A stretch of 64,000 bases of DNA, taken from positions 16,327-80,326 of the forward strand of contig NZ_BOLM01000012.1 in NCBI RefSeq assembly GCF_016861605.1, in the 5' to 3' direction. Both the position numbers and the translations under genes were made by a program. The notes below the pieces were generated by a model. The model was not told the DNA's origin and ran no database searches. It saw only the letters and a program-made list of their open reading frames with translations. Shown here in pieces: positions 27,066-38,021 of the stretch (positions are counted from its first letter, which is position 1; each line of letters starts with the position of its first letter). Source of the DNA: Levilactobacillus wangkuiensis. GTDB taxonomy: Bacteria > Bacillota > Bacilli > Lactobacillales > Lactobacillaceae.

Positions 27066-27253
27066 CGTAGCCGTGAGGGCGGGAAAAATGAGCCCAGCCG
27101 TGGGATTTCACTCACGGCAGGGACTGGCGTGAGTGAAATGGTGCCTTTGAAACTCGGTTCTCAGAGGTTCAAAGCAAGCGCGAAGACCGCTCTTTGGCTT
27201 CGGGCGCCCTGCCCACCGCGAACCGGTCTCATTTTTCCCGCCCGGTAAGGCGG
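27066..27253 (-). repeat. Structured repeat superfamily, subfamily C, minus-orientation copy
   Basis: The outer stem is perfect over 16 bp (27077-27092 with 27228-27243). A 12-bp perfect hairpin (27105-27116 with 27128-27139) replaces the ATTTCCTGAGG stem of other copies. It ends about 55 nt before the GH1 gene. Confidence 0.85.
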
Positions 27254-27279
27254 CAGTAAAAGACAATATAACTATGTAA

Positions 27280-29653
<2,374 letters not shown>

Positions 29654-29719
29654 GTTAACAAGATTGAAAGCTTGTATTGGTCACCGAAGTCGCGCATAGT
29701 CTCGATGGAGGTGAGCATT

Positions 29720-29911
29720 ATGGCTGTGGATAGCCTGAACCTATTGATAGATAAGCAGTTAGCTGACAAGGTAGATTGCATTCTCGAGGCCAATGACTTG
29801 ACGATGGAAGATCTCATTAAGACCCTGTACGCGCAAATCAACACGGAAAAAGCAGTTCCCGACCTAACTGCCTTTGTCAAAAGCCAGTTAGCGAGTACTG
29901 AGACGAAATAG
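29720..29911 (+). CDS. RelB/DinJ-like antitoxin homologue, orphan
   Basis: This 63-residue protein has the ribbon-helix-helix layout of RelB/DinJ antitoxins: SLNLLIDKQLADKVDCIL, then LTMEDLIKTLYAQI. The ATG at 29720 follows GAGGTGAG. No RelE/YafQ-type toxin gene lies on either side; the next 480 nt are repeat sequence. It could be a remnant of a toxin-antitoxin pair, an antitoxin acting in trans, or a solo regulator. Confidence 0.7.
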   Translation: MAVDSLNLLIDKQLADKVDCILEANDLTMEDLIKTLYAQINTEKAVPDLTAFVKSQLASTETK

Positions 29912-30130
29912 TTAAGGAGACAACTCACCCTATTTTTTCAAGTGAATTAGTGGCACCAGCGACAAATTTTCGGTACAGTAAGGGTAGAACATTGGCCAGG
30001 GATTGTTGAAATTACAGACATGTGATTAATCAATAAAGGCAACAAAAATTGGACCAATGACTTGAATGAGCGACGCGGGAGAAACAGGCGTTGATCGTAG
30101 AAATCGTGAATGAATTGGGCAGGTCCGTGT
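29912..30130. other. Intergenic stretch without recognised features
   Basis: No open frame with a ribosome site and no clear hairpin terminator is seen in this part of the gap. The remainder of the gap is the repeat at 30133-30318. Confidence 0.5.
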
Positions 30131-30132
30131 GA

Positions 30133-30318
30133 GTGACCAGAGGCGGACCAAGGTGACCAGCTGTGTCGGTGGTCTTGACTGAGTGATTTTCTCAGTCTAG
30201 AGCACGGGACGACCTGAGAGACTGGTGGTTTTCCAGGCTTTCAGGCGAGGTGCAGGACCGCTCCCCAGGCCGGAACCGTTCCCCACAGTAGGGCATCTTG
30301 AGGCCGCCGCCGGGAACG
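30133..30318 (-). repeat. Structured repeat superfamily, subfamily A, copy
   Basis: Outer arms GGCGGACCAAG and CTTGAGGCCGCC pair, and the inner hairpins are GACTGAG/CTCAGTC and CTGAGAG/CTTTCAG. The CAGCTGTGTCGGTGG box is present. Confidence 0.8.
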
Positions 30319-30397
30319 GCAAGCCACCACAATTCATTTCACGATTTCGAAGACAACATCAATTTCGCCCGTATTAAGTAGAAATGGGGTAGTGATG

Positions 30398-31330
30398 ATG
30401 AAGACTTGGCAAAAGGTCGTTGGTGGCGTGGCCGCACTGTCTGCGGTGGGGGCCGTGAGCGTGTTGGGTGCCGCGGCCGGCCTGTATTTATCGGCCACGC
30501 GGTCCTATGCCCGTAGCCGGCAACAGTCAAAGGAACGGGCCATCAGTGAAAATACGGCGGCCGACAACGTGTGGTACTTGCGGCACAATCCGGTTGAGTG
30601 GACGCAGACCAGTCAAGACGGCCTGTGTTTACGCGCGAGCTGGATTGCGGCGGACCAGCCGACGACCAAGGTCGCTATCCTGGCCCACGGGCTCGGTCAC
30701 GCTCGGGAACAGATGATTCCCTGGGCGCGCGCCTTTCATGACTGGGGTTACGCAGTTTTGATGCCGGATGCTCGGGCACATGGCGAAAGTGACGGTCACA
30801 CGATTGGCTATGGTTGGACGGACCGGCACGATTATCAGGGCTGGATCAACCAGGTGATCGCACAGAATGGGAACGACAGTCAAATTGTCATGCTGGGCAT
30901 CTCCATGGGCGCAGCGACCGTCATGGCCACTGCCGGGGAGAACCTGCCGGCCAACGTCAAGGCCATCATCGCTGACTCGGGCTACGCGTCTGTCTTGGGC
31001 GAGGCCCGTTTCCGGATGCGGCACGAATTTCACGTGCCGACCCAGCCAACGCTAGCGATTGCCGACCAGTATTCCCGGTTGGGTGATTACCGCTTGGCGG
31101 ACGGCGACATTGCCGGGCAGCTGAAGAAGAGTCAGATCCCCCTACTCCTGATTCAGGGCGCTAAGGATGAGACCGTGCCGATTGAAAATTTGGACTTACT
31201 TTACCAAGCAGCGGCCGGTCCCAAGCAGAAATACCGGGACCCGGATGCCGCCCACATTGCGACGCGGGAGGATGATCCGGTGGCCTATGACCACTTGGTC
31301 GCGGATTTCTTAGCCCCATATATTAAATAG
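30398..31330 (+). CDS. Alpha/beta hydrolase, membrane-anchored
   Basis: This 310-residue protein has one N-terminal hydrophobic segment (about residues 6-28), probably a signal anchor, then an alpha/beta-hydrolase fold. The nucleophile elbow is GISMGAA (Ser near residue 170), HGLGHAREQ forms the oxyanion region, and Asp and His occur in GAKDETVP and AAHIAT. Such proteins are common in lactobacilli and are esterases or peptidases of unknown substrate. The start among GTG 30392, ATG 30395 and ATG 30398 is uncertain. A terminator follows. Confidence 0.82.
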   Translation: MKTWQKVVGGVAALSAVGAVSVLGAAAGLYLSATRSYARSRQQSKERAISENTAADNVWYLRHNPVEWTQTSQDGLCLRASWIAADQPTTKVAILAHGLGHAREQMIPWARAFHDWGYAVLMPDARAHGESDGHTIGYGWTDRHDYQGWINQVIAQNGNDSQIVMLGISMGAATVMATAGENLPANVKAIIADSGYASVLGEARFRMRHEFHVPTQPTLAIADQYSRLGDYRLADGDIAGQLKKSQIPLLLIQGAKDETVPIENLDLLYQAAAGPKQKYRDPDAAHIATREDDPVAYDHLVADFLAPYIK

Positions 31331-31342
31331 AAAAATTTGTGT

Positions 31343-31383
31343 TGGACGTGTTTGCCCGTTGTTAGGGGAGCACGTCCTTTTTG
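31343..31383 (+). terminator. Terminator after the hydrolase gene
   Basis: GGACGTG and CACGTCC arms are followed by TTTTT. Confidence 0.75.
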
Positions 31384-31398
31384 CCATCAAATTTTGGG

Positions 31399-31427
31399 TT
31401 GACGCGCACCCCTTTCGGCGGTATTCT
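31399..31427 (+). promoter_or_regulatory. pyrD promoter
   Basis: TTGACG (31399-31404), 17 bp, TATTCT (31422-31427). The expected start of transcription is about 31434. Confidence 0.75.
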
Positions 31428-31445
31428 ACGATTAATTTAATTTCA

Positions 31446-31478
31446 GTTTGGTTCGAGGTCCAGTGAGACCGGCCAAAC
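31446..31478 (+). promoter_or_regulatory. PyrR-type binding hairpin in the pyrD leader
   Basis: GTTTGG pairs with CCAAAC and GGTC with GACC around an asymmetric internal loop, with terminal loop CAGTGA. The segment TCCAGTGAGACC matches the known PyrR recognition pattern. No terminator lies between this hairpin and the Shine-Dalgarno at about 31504, so classical attenuation is not evident. Confidence 0.7.
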
Positions 31479-31516
31479 GTTTTCAGCAAGACATTAACGT
31501 ATCACGGGAGGATATT

Positions 31517-32437
31517 ATGTCGACAATTAGTGTGCAGTTACCCGGGCTTGATTTGAAGAACCCCATCATCCCAGCGAGTGGGACGGCGGCTTACGGTCAA
31601 GGCCTGGCCCAACAGTTTGATTTGAATGAACTAGGGGCGCTCGTGATTAAATCCACGACGTTAGAACCTCGAACTGGCAACCCCAAGCCCAACGTGACGG
31701 AAACGCCGGCGGGGTGGATGAACGCCATCGGTCTGACCAATCCGGGCATTGAAGCCGTGATGGCGGACCGCTTACCGTGGTTGGCCACGCACTACCCAGA
31801 CCTGCCCATCATTGGCAGCGTGGCCGGCAGCACGTTTACCGAGTACGTGGCGGTGGCCCAACGGCTGACCCAAGCGTCCAACGTGCACGCCTTGGAGATC
31901 AACATTTCCTGTCCCAACGTGGCGGCCGGTGGATTAGCCTTTGGCACGGATCCCGAGTTGGTCCAAAATCTGGTCGCCCAAGTGGTGGCGGTGGCAACGA
32001 AGCCGGTCTACGTTAAATTAACGCCGAACGTGACGGACATCACGGTAATCGCCCAGGCAGCGGTCGCGGGTGGGGCCAGTGGCCTGACGATGATCAATAC
32101 GCTGACTGGGCTCCAACTGGATTTAACCACGCGGCAACCGACCCTGAGTAACGGCACGGGTGGCTTGTCTGGCGCGGCAATTCATCCCTTAGCCGTCCGC
32201 ATGGTTCACCAGGTGCGCGCCGTGACGGACGTGCCCATCATTGGGGTCGGCGGCGTCATGCGGCCGGAAGACGCTATCGAATTCTTCCTGGCGGGTGCCA
32301 ACGCCGTGCAGGTCGGGGCGGCCACGTACGGCAACCCCTGCGCCTGTCGCGACATTGCCCGGGCATTACCGACAACGCTGGCGAAATATCACTTGCCAGA
32401 CCTGATGACGTTGACGCGGGAACAGAAAATTAGATGA
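31517..32437 (+). CDS. pyrD: Dihydroorotate dehydrogenase, class 1
   Basis: This 306-residue flavoenzyme oxidises dihydroorotate to orotate in pyrimidine synthesis. It begins with LPGLDLKNPIIPASGT, has the catalytic Cys in LEINISCPNV, and FMN phosphate binding in GVGGVMRPEDA and GANAVQVG. The sequence looks most like class 1B, which normally works with PyrK, but pyrK is not in the window. ATG 31517 follows GGGAGG. It is monocistronic, with a promoter, a PyrR-type hairpin and its own terminator. Confidence 0.92.
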   Translation: MSTISVQLPGLDLKNPIIPASGTAAYGQGLAQQFDLNELGALVIKSTTLEPRTGNPKPNVTETPAGWMNAIGLTNPGIEAVMADRLPWLATHYPDLPIIGSVAGSTFTEYVAVAQRLTQASNVHALEINISCPNVAAGGLAFGTDPELVQNLVAQVVAVATKPVYVKLTPNVTDITVIAQAAVAGGASGLTMINTLTGLQLDLTTRQPTLSNGTGGLSGAAIHPLAVRMVHQVRAVTDVPIIGVGGVMRPEDAIEFFLAGANAVQVGAATYGNPCACRDIARALPTTLAKYHLPDLMTLTREQKIR

Positions 32438-32447
32438 AAATAAGGCA

Positions 32448-32488
32448 GTGGTCTCAGAAATCTTCAGAATTTCTGAGACCACTTTTTA
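32448..32488 (+). terminator. Terminator of pyrD
   Basis: GTGGTCTCAGAAAT and ATTTCTGAGACCAC pair fully and are followed by TTTTT. Confidence 0.9.
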
Positions 32489-32726
32489 ATTTGCGAAAAA
32501 AATAGAATTTGCGTGGCGTTGCGAAAAGGTTATTTATATAACAATCGGAAAGATTAGAACATGTCTCATTGTTTTTTAATGAACTAAGGCTTACACTGAG
32601 TTAATGTTTATAAATTTTTATCTTAACAAATGCTGCGATTGCGCGTTAAAACTATGAATTGTGGTTCTAAGATACAAGTCGCAGACGAAATGAAAATGAG
32701 AATAACAGAACCTGAGGATGGTGCGT

Positions 32727-33974
32727 ATGATTAATGTCTTAAAGAACAGATCGGTCGAGGTTCTATCCTTGGCGAATATCTTTGAAACCTTAGGGGTTAG
32801 TATCTTCAATATTGTTTTACTGACGTATGCGAAGACCTACGCTAATCCAGCGATTATGGTGTCAGTTGTTTCGATTGCCACCGTGGTGCCAGGGACTCTG
32901 GGATTTGTGATTGGCTTTTTAGCGGATCATGTCATCCACAAAGATCGTATGCTGGTTTTGACCAAGGTGATTCAAGCCGGGTTGTATCTGGTATTGGCCC
33001 TGGTGATTGATGCACGCACACTGGTGGTCTTTACGGTTGTCGTGGCCATTAACTTAGTCTCGGATTGTTTGGGATTTCTGAGTAGCAGTCTACGTTTGCC
33101 AGTTATTCGCGAACGGGTAGCCAGAGATGACCGCCAGCAAGTTTTAGGGTTAAACCAGAGTATTGCTTCTCTCTTACAACCGGTTGGCCAGTCGATTGGG
33201 GTTTTCGTGCTCGCAGCGACGCATGATTACGCGCTGGCTGCTTTGATTAATGCTGGGACATTTCTTATTGCAGCGCTGATTCTCTTCATTGGGCGGCGGG
33301 CCATTCACATCGCACCGGCTGTTATTCCACAACCGCAGACTGAGACGGTGAAGGGCCCCAGCCTGTGGCAAAAAATGAGTACGATTTTAGGCCAGTCTTC
33401 AGGAGTCAGCATCATCCGTCTATTAGTGGCAGTGGTGATTGTCAATGCAGTGGGGGCTAGTGTGGATGCAGTGATTAACCTCTACTTGTTGGATCAGGGT
33501 AAAGCAACTGGGCTGCCGTTTGGCGTTGCCATTTTGATTGTGAACATTTTGTTTGTCATTGGTACTGTATTGGGCAGTACGCTGCGGTTGAAGTTTCTTG
33601 ACCGCCAGTCGTTCAAGCTAGTGATGGTGGAAACGATTGCGGTGATGGTCGTCCTTTACCTGAATTTCTTATGGATTCAAAATTATGCGCTACTGGCGAT
33701 TTTGATGTTCGCCATTGCGTTTGGCTTGGGCAACATGAACCCCAAACTCTATGCGCAGGTAATTAGTATTGCCGACCAGAACTTGGTGGGAACCATCTTC
33801 GGCACGGTCAGTTCGCTGGTCACGGTAGCCGCACCGGTCGGGAGTGTCGGCATCGTTTTGATTTACAACGCGGTTTCGCCAGCCGCCGCGTACTGGGTGT
33901 CGATTATGATTTTGGTGCTGGGGACGGCGATTTTATTGACCGGTAAATCAACCAAGCCAGCAGAGACGGTTTAG
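32727..33974 (+). CDS. MFS transporter, drug-efflux-like
   Basis: This 415-residue protein has about 12 hydrophobic segments and the loop-2 motif GFLADHVIHKDRML of MFS exporters. The general layout resembles the macrolide-efflux (MefA-like) group, but substrate cannot be inferred. ATG 32727 fits the TGAGGATGG site; ATG 32718 lies within that site. The gene is less GC-rich than its neighbours and stands alone with a terminator. Confidence 0.8.
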   Translation: MINVLKNRSVEVLSLANIFETLGVSIFNIVLLTYAKTYANPAIMVSVVSIATVVPGTLGFVIGFLADHVIHKDRMLVLTKVIQAGLYLVLALVIDARTLVVFTVVVAINLVSDCLGFLSSSLRLPVIRERVARDDRQQVLGLNQSIASLLQPVGQSIGVFVLAATHDYALAALINAGTFLIAALILFIGRRAIHIAPAVIPQPQTETVKGPSLWQKMSTILGQSSGVSIIRLLVAVVIVNAVGASVDAVINLYLLDQGKATGLPFGVAILIVNILFVIGTVLGSTLRLKFLDRQSFKLVMVETIAVMVVLYLNFLWIQNYALLAILMFAIAFGLGNMNPKLYAQVISIADQNLVGTIFGTVSSLVTVAAPVGSVGIVLIYNAVSPAAAYWVSIMILVLGTAILLTGKSTKPAETV

Positions 33975-34060
33975 GTACGCTCAGTTCAAGGAACCCTCAG
34001 TAGGTGTGCTTGGTTTTGAGTGGTCAGATTAGCAGAATTCTTCTATAGAGTAATCACCGA

Positions 34061-34088
34061 GTCAGTCCACCAACTGGGCTGGCTTTTT
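34061..34088 (+). terminator. Terminator after the MFS gene
   Basis: GTCAGTCC and GGGCTGGC pair (with G-T pairs) and are followed by TTTTT. Confidence 0.65.
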
Positions 34089-34127
34089 ACATTTGTGCAA
34101 AGTTTCCACCCCGTCGCTCGAAAGCTG

Positions 34128-34155
34128 TTGACAAGTTTTCAATTTCTGGTAAACT
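34128..34155 (+). promoter_or_regulatory. Promoter of the znuACB operon
   Basis: TTGACA (34128-34133), 16 bp, TAAACT (34150-34155). It lies about 460 nt before znuA. Confidence 0.7.
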
Positions 34156-34157
34156 AC

Positions 34158-34180
34158 TAAACGGTAATCATTACTGTTTA
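34158..34180. promoter_or_regulatory. Zur-type operator
   Basis: TAAACGGTAATC followed by ATTACTGTTTA is a 23-bp palindrome with one mismatched pair. It closely resembles the Bacillus Zur box (AAATCGTAATNATTACGATTT). It directly follows the -10, as expected for repression by a zinc-loaded repressor. Confidence 0.8.
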
Positions 34181-34344
34181 CATAAAAATATGTGTGTTTA
34201 AACGTTCTGGTTAGTATGCCTATTCATGTCAGAATAATAATCATGCGAATAGTTAGTTTGCCTACACGTTGCCTAGTGTTTCCGACCTAATGGTGAAGAA
34301 TAGCGCCAGAGTTTAAGCGACACTTGACGCTGTTTCTTGATTGG

Positions 34345-34540
34345 TGCACCACCGTAGCCGCAGGCAGCCAGGGATGGAGTCAGCTGTGTCGATGGTGTTA
34401 ACGGCTGTCCTTTGGCCGTTTACAGCATGGGACGACTTGAGAGACTGCTGAACTTTGGCAGGCTTTCAAGCGAGGTGGAAGCCCGCTCTTTGGCTGGAAC
34501 CGGGCCCCACAGCAGGCGGAATCCCTGGAGGCCGGAGGCG
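34345..34540 (-). repeat. Structured repeat superfamily, subfamily A, copy in the znu leader
   Basis: The outer arms CCAGGGAT and ATCCCTGG pair; AACGGC/GCCGTT replaces the usual AGCTGAG hairpin. The CAGCTGTGTCGATGG box and a GCCCGCTCTTTGGC version of the core are present. It lies between the znu promoter and znuA. Confidence 0.75.
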
Positions 34541-34613
34541 ACCAAGTTATATCTGGTTTCCAGTGGTGATCAATGTTAACGACAAAGTAACGAATATAAA
34601 AAATGAAGTAAAG

Positions 34614-35546
34614 ATGGGGATGACGGACTTGCGAAAACAAATAGGACGACTGAAAGGCCACCGGTGGCTAGCACTGGTGGTCAGTTTGGTGGCGGTTTTC
34701 ACCTTGGCGGGGTGCCAAGCGACGACCCAGCCCAAGCAGTCCGGCAAAATCAACGTGGTGGCGACGCTGGGCTTTTATGGCGAGGCGGCGGAAGCCATTT
34801 TAGGTGAGCAAGGCAACGTCCACACGATTATCAACAGTCCCAGCATCGACGCCGAGAGTTATGAGCCGGACGTGAAGACGGCTAAGCTGGTCGCTAAGGC
34901 CAACGTGGTGGTTGAGAATGGTCTGGGCTATGACAGCTGGATGGACCGCGTGGTGGCCGCCAATGAGGGCTCTGGGACGCAGACCTTGTCGATTGGCAAA
35001 CTCATGGGCAAGGCCACGGGGGACAATCCCCATCTGTGGTCGGACCCGACCGTGATGATGCAGGTCACGCAGCGGTTGGTTACCCAGTTCAGCCGCATCT
35101 CACCTAAGCACGCAGCCGATTTCAAACGCCGCGGCGCCGCCTACGAGAAGCAACTGGCCGTGTTAACGAAAACGGCCAAGCAAATCAAGCGCCAGGCCCA
35201 TGGCCAGAAGGTTGCCGTGAGTGAGCCGGTCTTTGATCTGGCGTTGACTGCGATGGGCTATCAGGTCAGCGACGGTCATTTTGCCCAATCCATCGAGGAG
35301 GACAGTGACCCGACTCCGGCCGACATCACCCAATTACAGAAGCAAATCAAGCACCATCAAATTGCCTTTTTCGTGGAGAATACCCAAAACTCCAGCAAAA
35401 ACGTGACCGCCATGGTCCAGCTCGCCCATAAGTACCACGTGCCCGTGGTCCAGGTGACGGAGACCATGCCGACCCACCAAACGTACCGAACCTGGATGCT
35501 GCAACAGTATCGCCAGGTCCAACGGATTCAGGAGGAGAATCGCTAA
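34614..35546 (+). CDS. znuA: Zinc ABC transporter substrate-binding lipoprotein
   Basis: This 310-residue lipoprotein has a lipobox LAGC after a hydrophobic segment (Cys near residue 31). The cluster A-I fold is shown by VVATLGFYGEAAEAILG and NPHLWSDPTVM, where His is a probable metal ligand. The usual first ligand His (DPHSYEP-type motif) is replaced: the segment reads DAESYEP. The His-rich loop of many ZnuA proteins is missing. The operon layout and the Zur-type box argue for zinc; manganese is the alternative. The stop overlaps the znuC start. Confidence 0.85.
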   Translation: MGMTDLRKQIGRLKGHRWLALVVSLVAVFTLAGCQATTQPKQSGKINVVATLGFYGEAAEAILGEQGNVHTIINSPSIDAESYEPDVKTAKLVAKANVVVENGLGYDSWMDRVVAANEGSGTQTLSIGKLMGKATGDNPHLWSDPTVMMQVTQRLVTQFSRISPKHAADFKRRGAAYEKQLAVLTKTAKQIKRQAHGQKVAVSEPVFDLALTAMGYQVSDGHFAQSIEEDSDPTPADITQLQKQIKHHQIAFFVENTQNSSKNVTAMVQLAHKYHVPVVQVTETMPTHQTYRTWMLQQYRQVQRIQEENR

Positions 35547-36247
35547 TGACGGAACCAGCCATTTTAAAACTTGAAAATTTAGGCGTGACTTTCCCCAATC
35601 ACCCGGTGTTCACCGACCTTAACCTGACGATTCATCAGGGGGAGTTCTGGAGCATTGTCGGGAAAAATGGGGTCGGGAAGACTACGCTGATGCGCGCCAT
35701 CCTACACCAATTACACCCAACGACGGGGAAGGTCTCCTACCTGCCCAATGCCGGTGGGGTGAAGATCGGTTACGTCCCGCAATTTCGCAACATCGACAGC
35801 GATTATCCCTTGACTATCAAGGACTTCGTGGGGCTCAACCTGACCGGCTGGAAGTGGCCGTGGTTGTCCCGCAAGGAGCACGTGGAAATCGAACACATTT
35901 TAGCGGAAACGGGACTGACGAAATTGGCAAAGCGGCCAATCGGCCAGGCGTCCGGCGGGGAGCGGCAGAAGGCCTACCTCGCGCAGGCGTTGGTGGAATC
36001 GCCGAACCTGTTGATTTTAGACGAATCGACGGCCAGTCTGGACCCGGTTACCAAGACCGAGTTGCTGGACCTGGTCATCGAGTTGAATCAGCGGCTCCAT
36101 CTGACCGTGCTCTTCGTGACGCATGATATTCCGATGGCCCGTAAGTATAGTTCGCAATACCTGATGTTAACGCCAGCCGGCGCCGAACAGGGCCCCATCA
36201 GTGGCTTGACGCAGGAAAAGGTCTGGGAGGGCGAGAAGAATGTTTAG
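35546..36247 (+). CDS. znuC: Zinc ABC transporter ATP-binding protein
   Basis: This 233-residue ATPase has Walker A GKNGVGKTTL (near residue 40), signature ASGGERQKAYLAQAL and Walker B LLILDESTASLD, with the switch His in FVTHDIPMA. It drives ZnuB with ATP. Its start overlaps the znuA stop (TAATG) and its end overlaps znuB by 8 nt, so translation is coupled. Confidence 0.92.
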   Translation: MTEPAILKLENLGVTFPNHPVFTDLNLTIHQGEFWSIVGKNGVGKTTLMRAILHQLHPTTGKVSYLPNAGGVKIGYVPQFRNIDSDYPLTIKDFVGLNLTGWKWPWLSRKEHVEIEHILAETGLTKLAKRPIGQASGGERQKAYLAQALVESPNLLILDESTASLDPVTKTELLDLVIELNQRLHLTVLFVTHDIPMARKYSSQYLMLTPAGAEQGPISGLTQEKVWEGEKNV

Positions 36248-37037
36248 TTATGAATTTATGCGCAACGCCTTCGCGGCCGGCACCATCATCGCCATCATCT
36301 GCGGTATCATGGGCGTCTTCGTGATTGCCCGGAACATGTCATTCTTGACGCATACGTTGTCTGAAATTGGCTTCTCCGGCGCGGCCTTCGGGGTCTTCGC
36401 TGGGTGGGCACCACTGAATGGGATGCTCCTGTTCACGGTCATCAGCTCGGTCATCGTGGGTCAGTTGAGTGCCCGCAGTGAACGGCGTGAAGCGGCCACC
36501 AGTGCCATTTCCGCACTGTTTATTGGGTTAGGAATTTTGTTCCTGTCACTCGCCAACAAAAACGCGAGCTACGCCACCAGCATCCTGTTCGGGAGCGTCA
36601 TCGGCATCAGTGCCAGTGATGTCCAGCAAATGTTGTGGCTGTCGATACTGGTCCTGATCATCGTGTTCGTGATTTACCGGTTCCTGAAATTTGATTCGTT
36701 CGACCACACCGGTGCCCGGGTCAAGGGACTGTGGACCAACACACTGTCCATCACGTTCTTGGTTCTGGTCGCGCTGAGTGTCAGTGTCGCGGCCCAAATC
36801 GTGGGTTCCCTGTTGATTTTCATCCTGTTGACATTACCAGCCGCAACGGCGAAATACTTCGCCCACACGGTAGGTGGCATGATGATCTTAGCGGTCGGCT
36901 TAGCCTTGATTGGTGTCTGGGCAGGCTTAACGCTGAGTTACGTGACCAACTACCCGGTTTCGTTCTTCATCGCCGCCATTGAAGCCGTTTTTTACTTCTT
37001 GGCGTTGGGCTGGCAGAAGCTGCAGACAGCGGAATAG
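36240..37037 (+). CDS. znuB: Zinc ABC transporter permease
   Basis: This 265-residue membrane protein of the ABC-3 family has about eight hydrophobic segments, and the family motif HTLSEIGFSGAAFGVFAG near residue 40. It forms the channel for the ZnuA substrate. It closes the znuACB operon and is followed immediately by a family B repeat. Confidence 0.9.
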   Translation: MFSYEFMRNAFAAGTIIAIICGIMGVFVIARNMSFLTHTLSEIGFSGAAFGVFAGWAPLNGMLLFTVISSVIVGQLSARSERREAATSAISALFIGLGILFLSLANKNASYATSILFGSVIGISASDVQQMLWLSILVLIIVFVIYRFLKFDSFDHTGARVKGLWTNTLSITFLVLVALSVSVAAQIVGSLLIFILLTLPAATAKYFAHTVGGMMILAVGLALIGVWAGLTLSYVTNYPVSFFIAAIEAVFYFLALGWQKLQTAE

Positions 37038-37400
37038 AGTGCGGAACGAGCCGCTTAGACTCTGAGCATTAACGTGGCTAAGGGAATATCCCCGGGCCTG
37101 GGATATTTTCTTAGCCGGGTTAAGCGCAGGAGTCTGGCTCGTGTAGCACGTTTCAGAGGACGCCAGGACCGAAAGATGTTCCGTGTAGAACAAGATTAAC
37201 GAACTAAGTAAGTCTAAGTTTAGGGTGAAGTCTGAGGCTTGGGTCGTTTTCGTTACGCTGTTAAGCGGAACCAGTTGCCCCACGGAACACGTTTCAGAGG
37301 ACGCCAGGACCGAAAGGTGTTCCGTGTAGAACCAGAGAAATGATTTAAAACAATCTGGATGGAATGCTTGGGTCATTGCTTAGTCTGAATTGAACGTAGC
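37036..37400 (+). repeat. Repeat family B, copy 1 (two units)
   Basis: Unit 1 pairs GAGCC...AGACTC (37048-37062) with GAGTCTGGCTC (37130-37140), with inner arms CTAAG/CTTAG. A second partial unit follows, with TAAGCGGAACCAGTTGCCCC and the conserved CACGTTTCAGAGGACGCCAGGACC tail. It starts at the znuB stop. Confidence 0.8.
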
Positions 37401-37630
37401 TCTCGGGCTGAAACTCATTTCCAAACTAGGACAAAGCAATCCAATTTCTATCTATGGAGCAACCAAATAAATTAAGTTAAAACCAAAGAGTTGGCCAAAC
37501 CGGTCAGCTCTTTTTTCGAGGACGCTATTAATCACAAATCAGCTAAAAATTTTGACGGCGAATCAAACTTACAATTTACAAAAGCTAATCAACAACCTGG
37601 GAATCAACCCCACCTAAAATCACAAAGACA
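37401..37630. other. Intergenic stretch without recognised features
   Basis: The sequence is AT-rich, with no coding frame that has a ribosome site, and no clear promoter or terminator. Confidence 0.5.
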
Positions 37631-37636
37631 ACTGTC

Positions 37637-37820
37637 AGTGACCAGAGGCGGGTCAAGCAGACCAGCTGTGTCGGCGGTCTTAGCTGAGGTTTCCCACTCA
37701 GCTTAGCCCGCGGGACAACCTTTGAGACCGCTTTTTGGCTCAAAGTTGAGGTGGAAGCCCGCTTCACAGGCTGGAACCGGCCCCACAGCAGGGCTGCTTG
37801 AACCCGCCGTCGGGAACGAA
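37637..37820 (-). repeat. Structured repeat superfamily, subfamily A, copy upstream of purR
   Basis: Outer arms GGCGGGTCAAGC and GCTTGAACCCGCC, hairpins AGCTGAG/CTCAGCT and CTTTGAG/CTCAAAG, and the CAGCTGTGTCGGCGG box are present. Confidence 0.8.
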
Positions 37821-37954
37821 CTTAACAGTCAGTCCAGTAATTTGGAAGGTGGCGTAGACCAATCACCCAACAAAATCGTCAAAAACATGGAAAATATCCA
37901 CCCGATTTCTTAAATTTCCGCAAGTAATGTGAATTCTCACGAAAATGTAACGAA

Positions 37955-37978
37955 AAACCCGAACATTTATGCTAAAAT
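37955..37978 (+). promoter_or_regulatory. PurBox-like site and -10 of purR
   Basis: AAACCCGAACATT (37955-37967) matches the PurR box AWWWCCGAACWWT at all but one position. It is followed by an extended -10, TGC TAAAAT (37973-37978). This suggests that purR controls its own operon. Confidence 0.6.
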
Positions 37979-38021
37979 TGGCTTTACAATTAACTCTAAA
38001 GAAATAGTTGAGGTGAAGAAG

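Noticed and set aside
36927..37376. 149-codon minus-strand frame with internal repeats (FYTEHLSVLASSETC twice)
   Set aside because: It is the translation of the two units of repeat family B and the end of znuB; the repetition comes from the DNA repeat.
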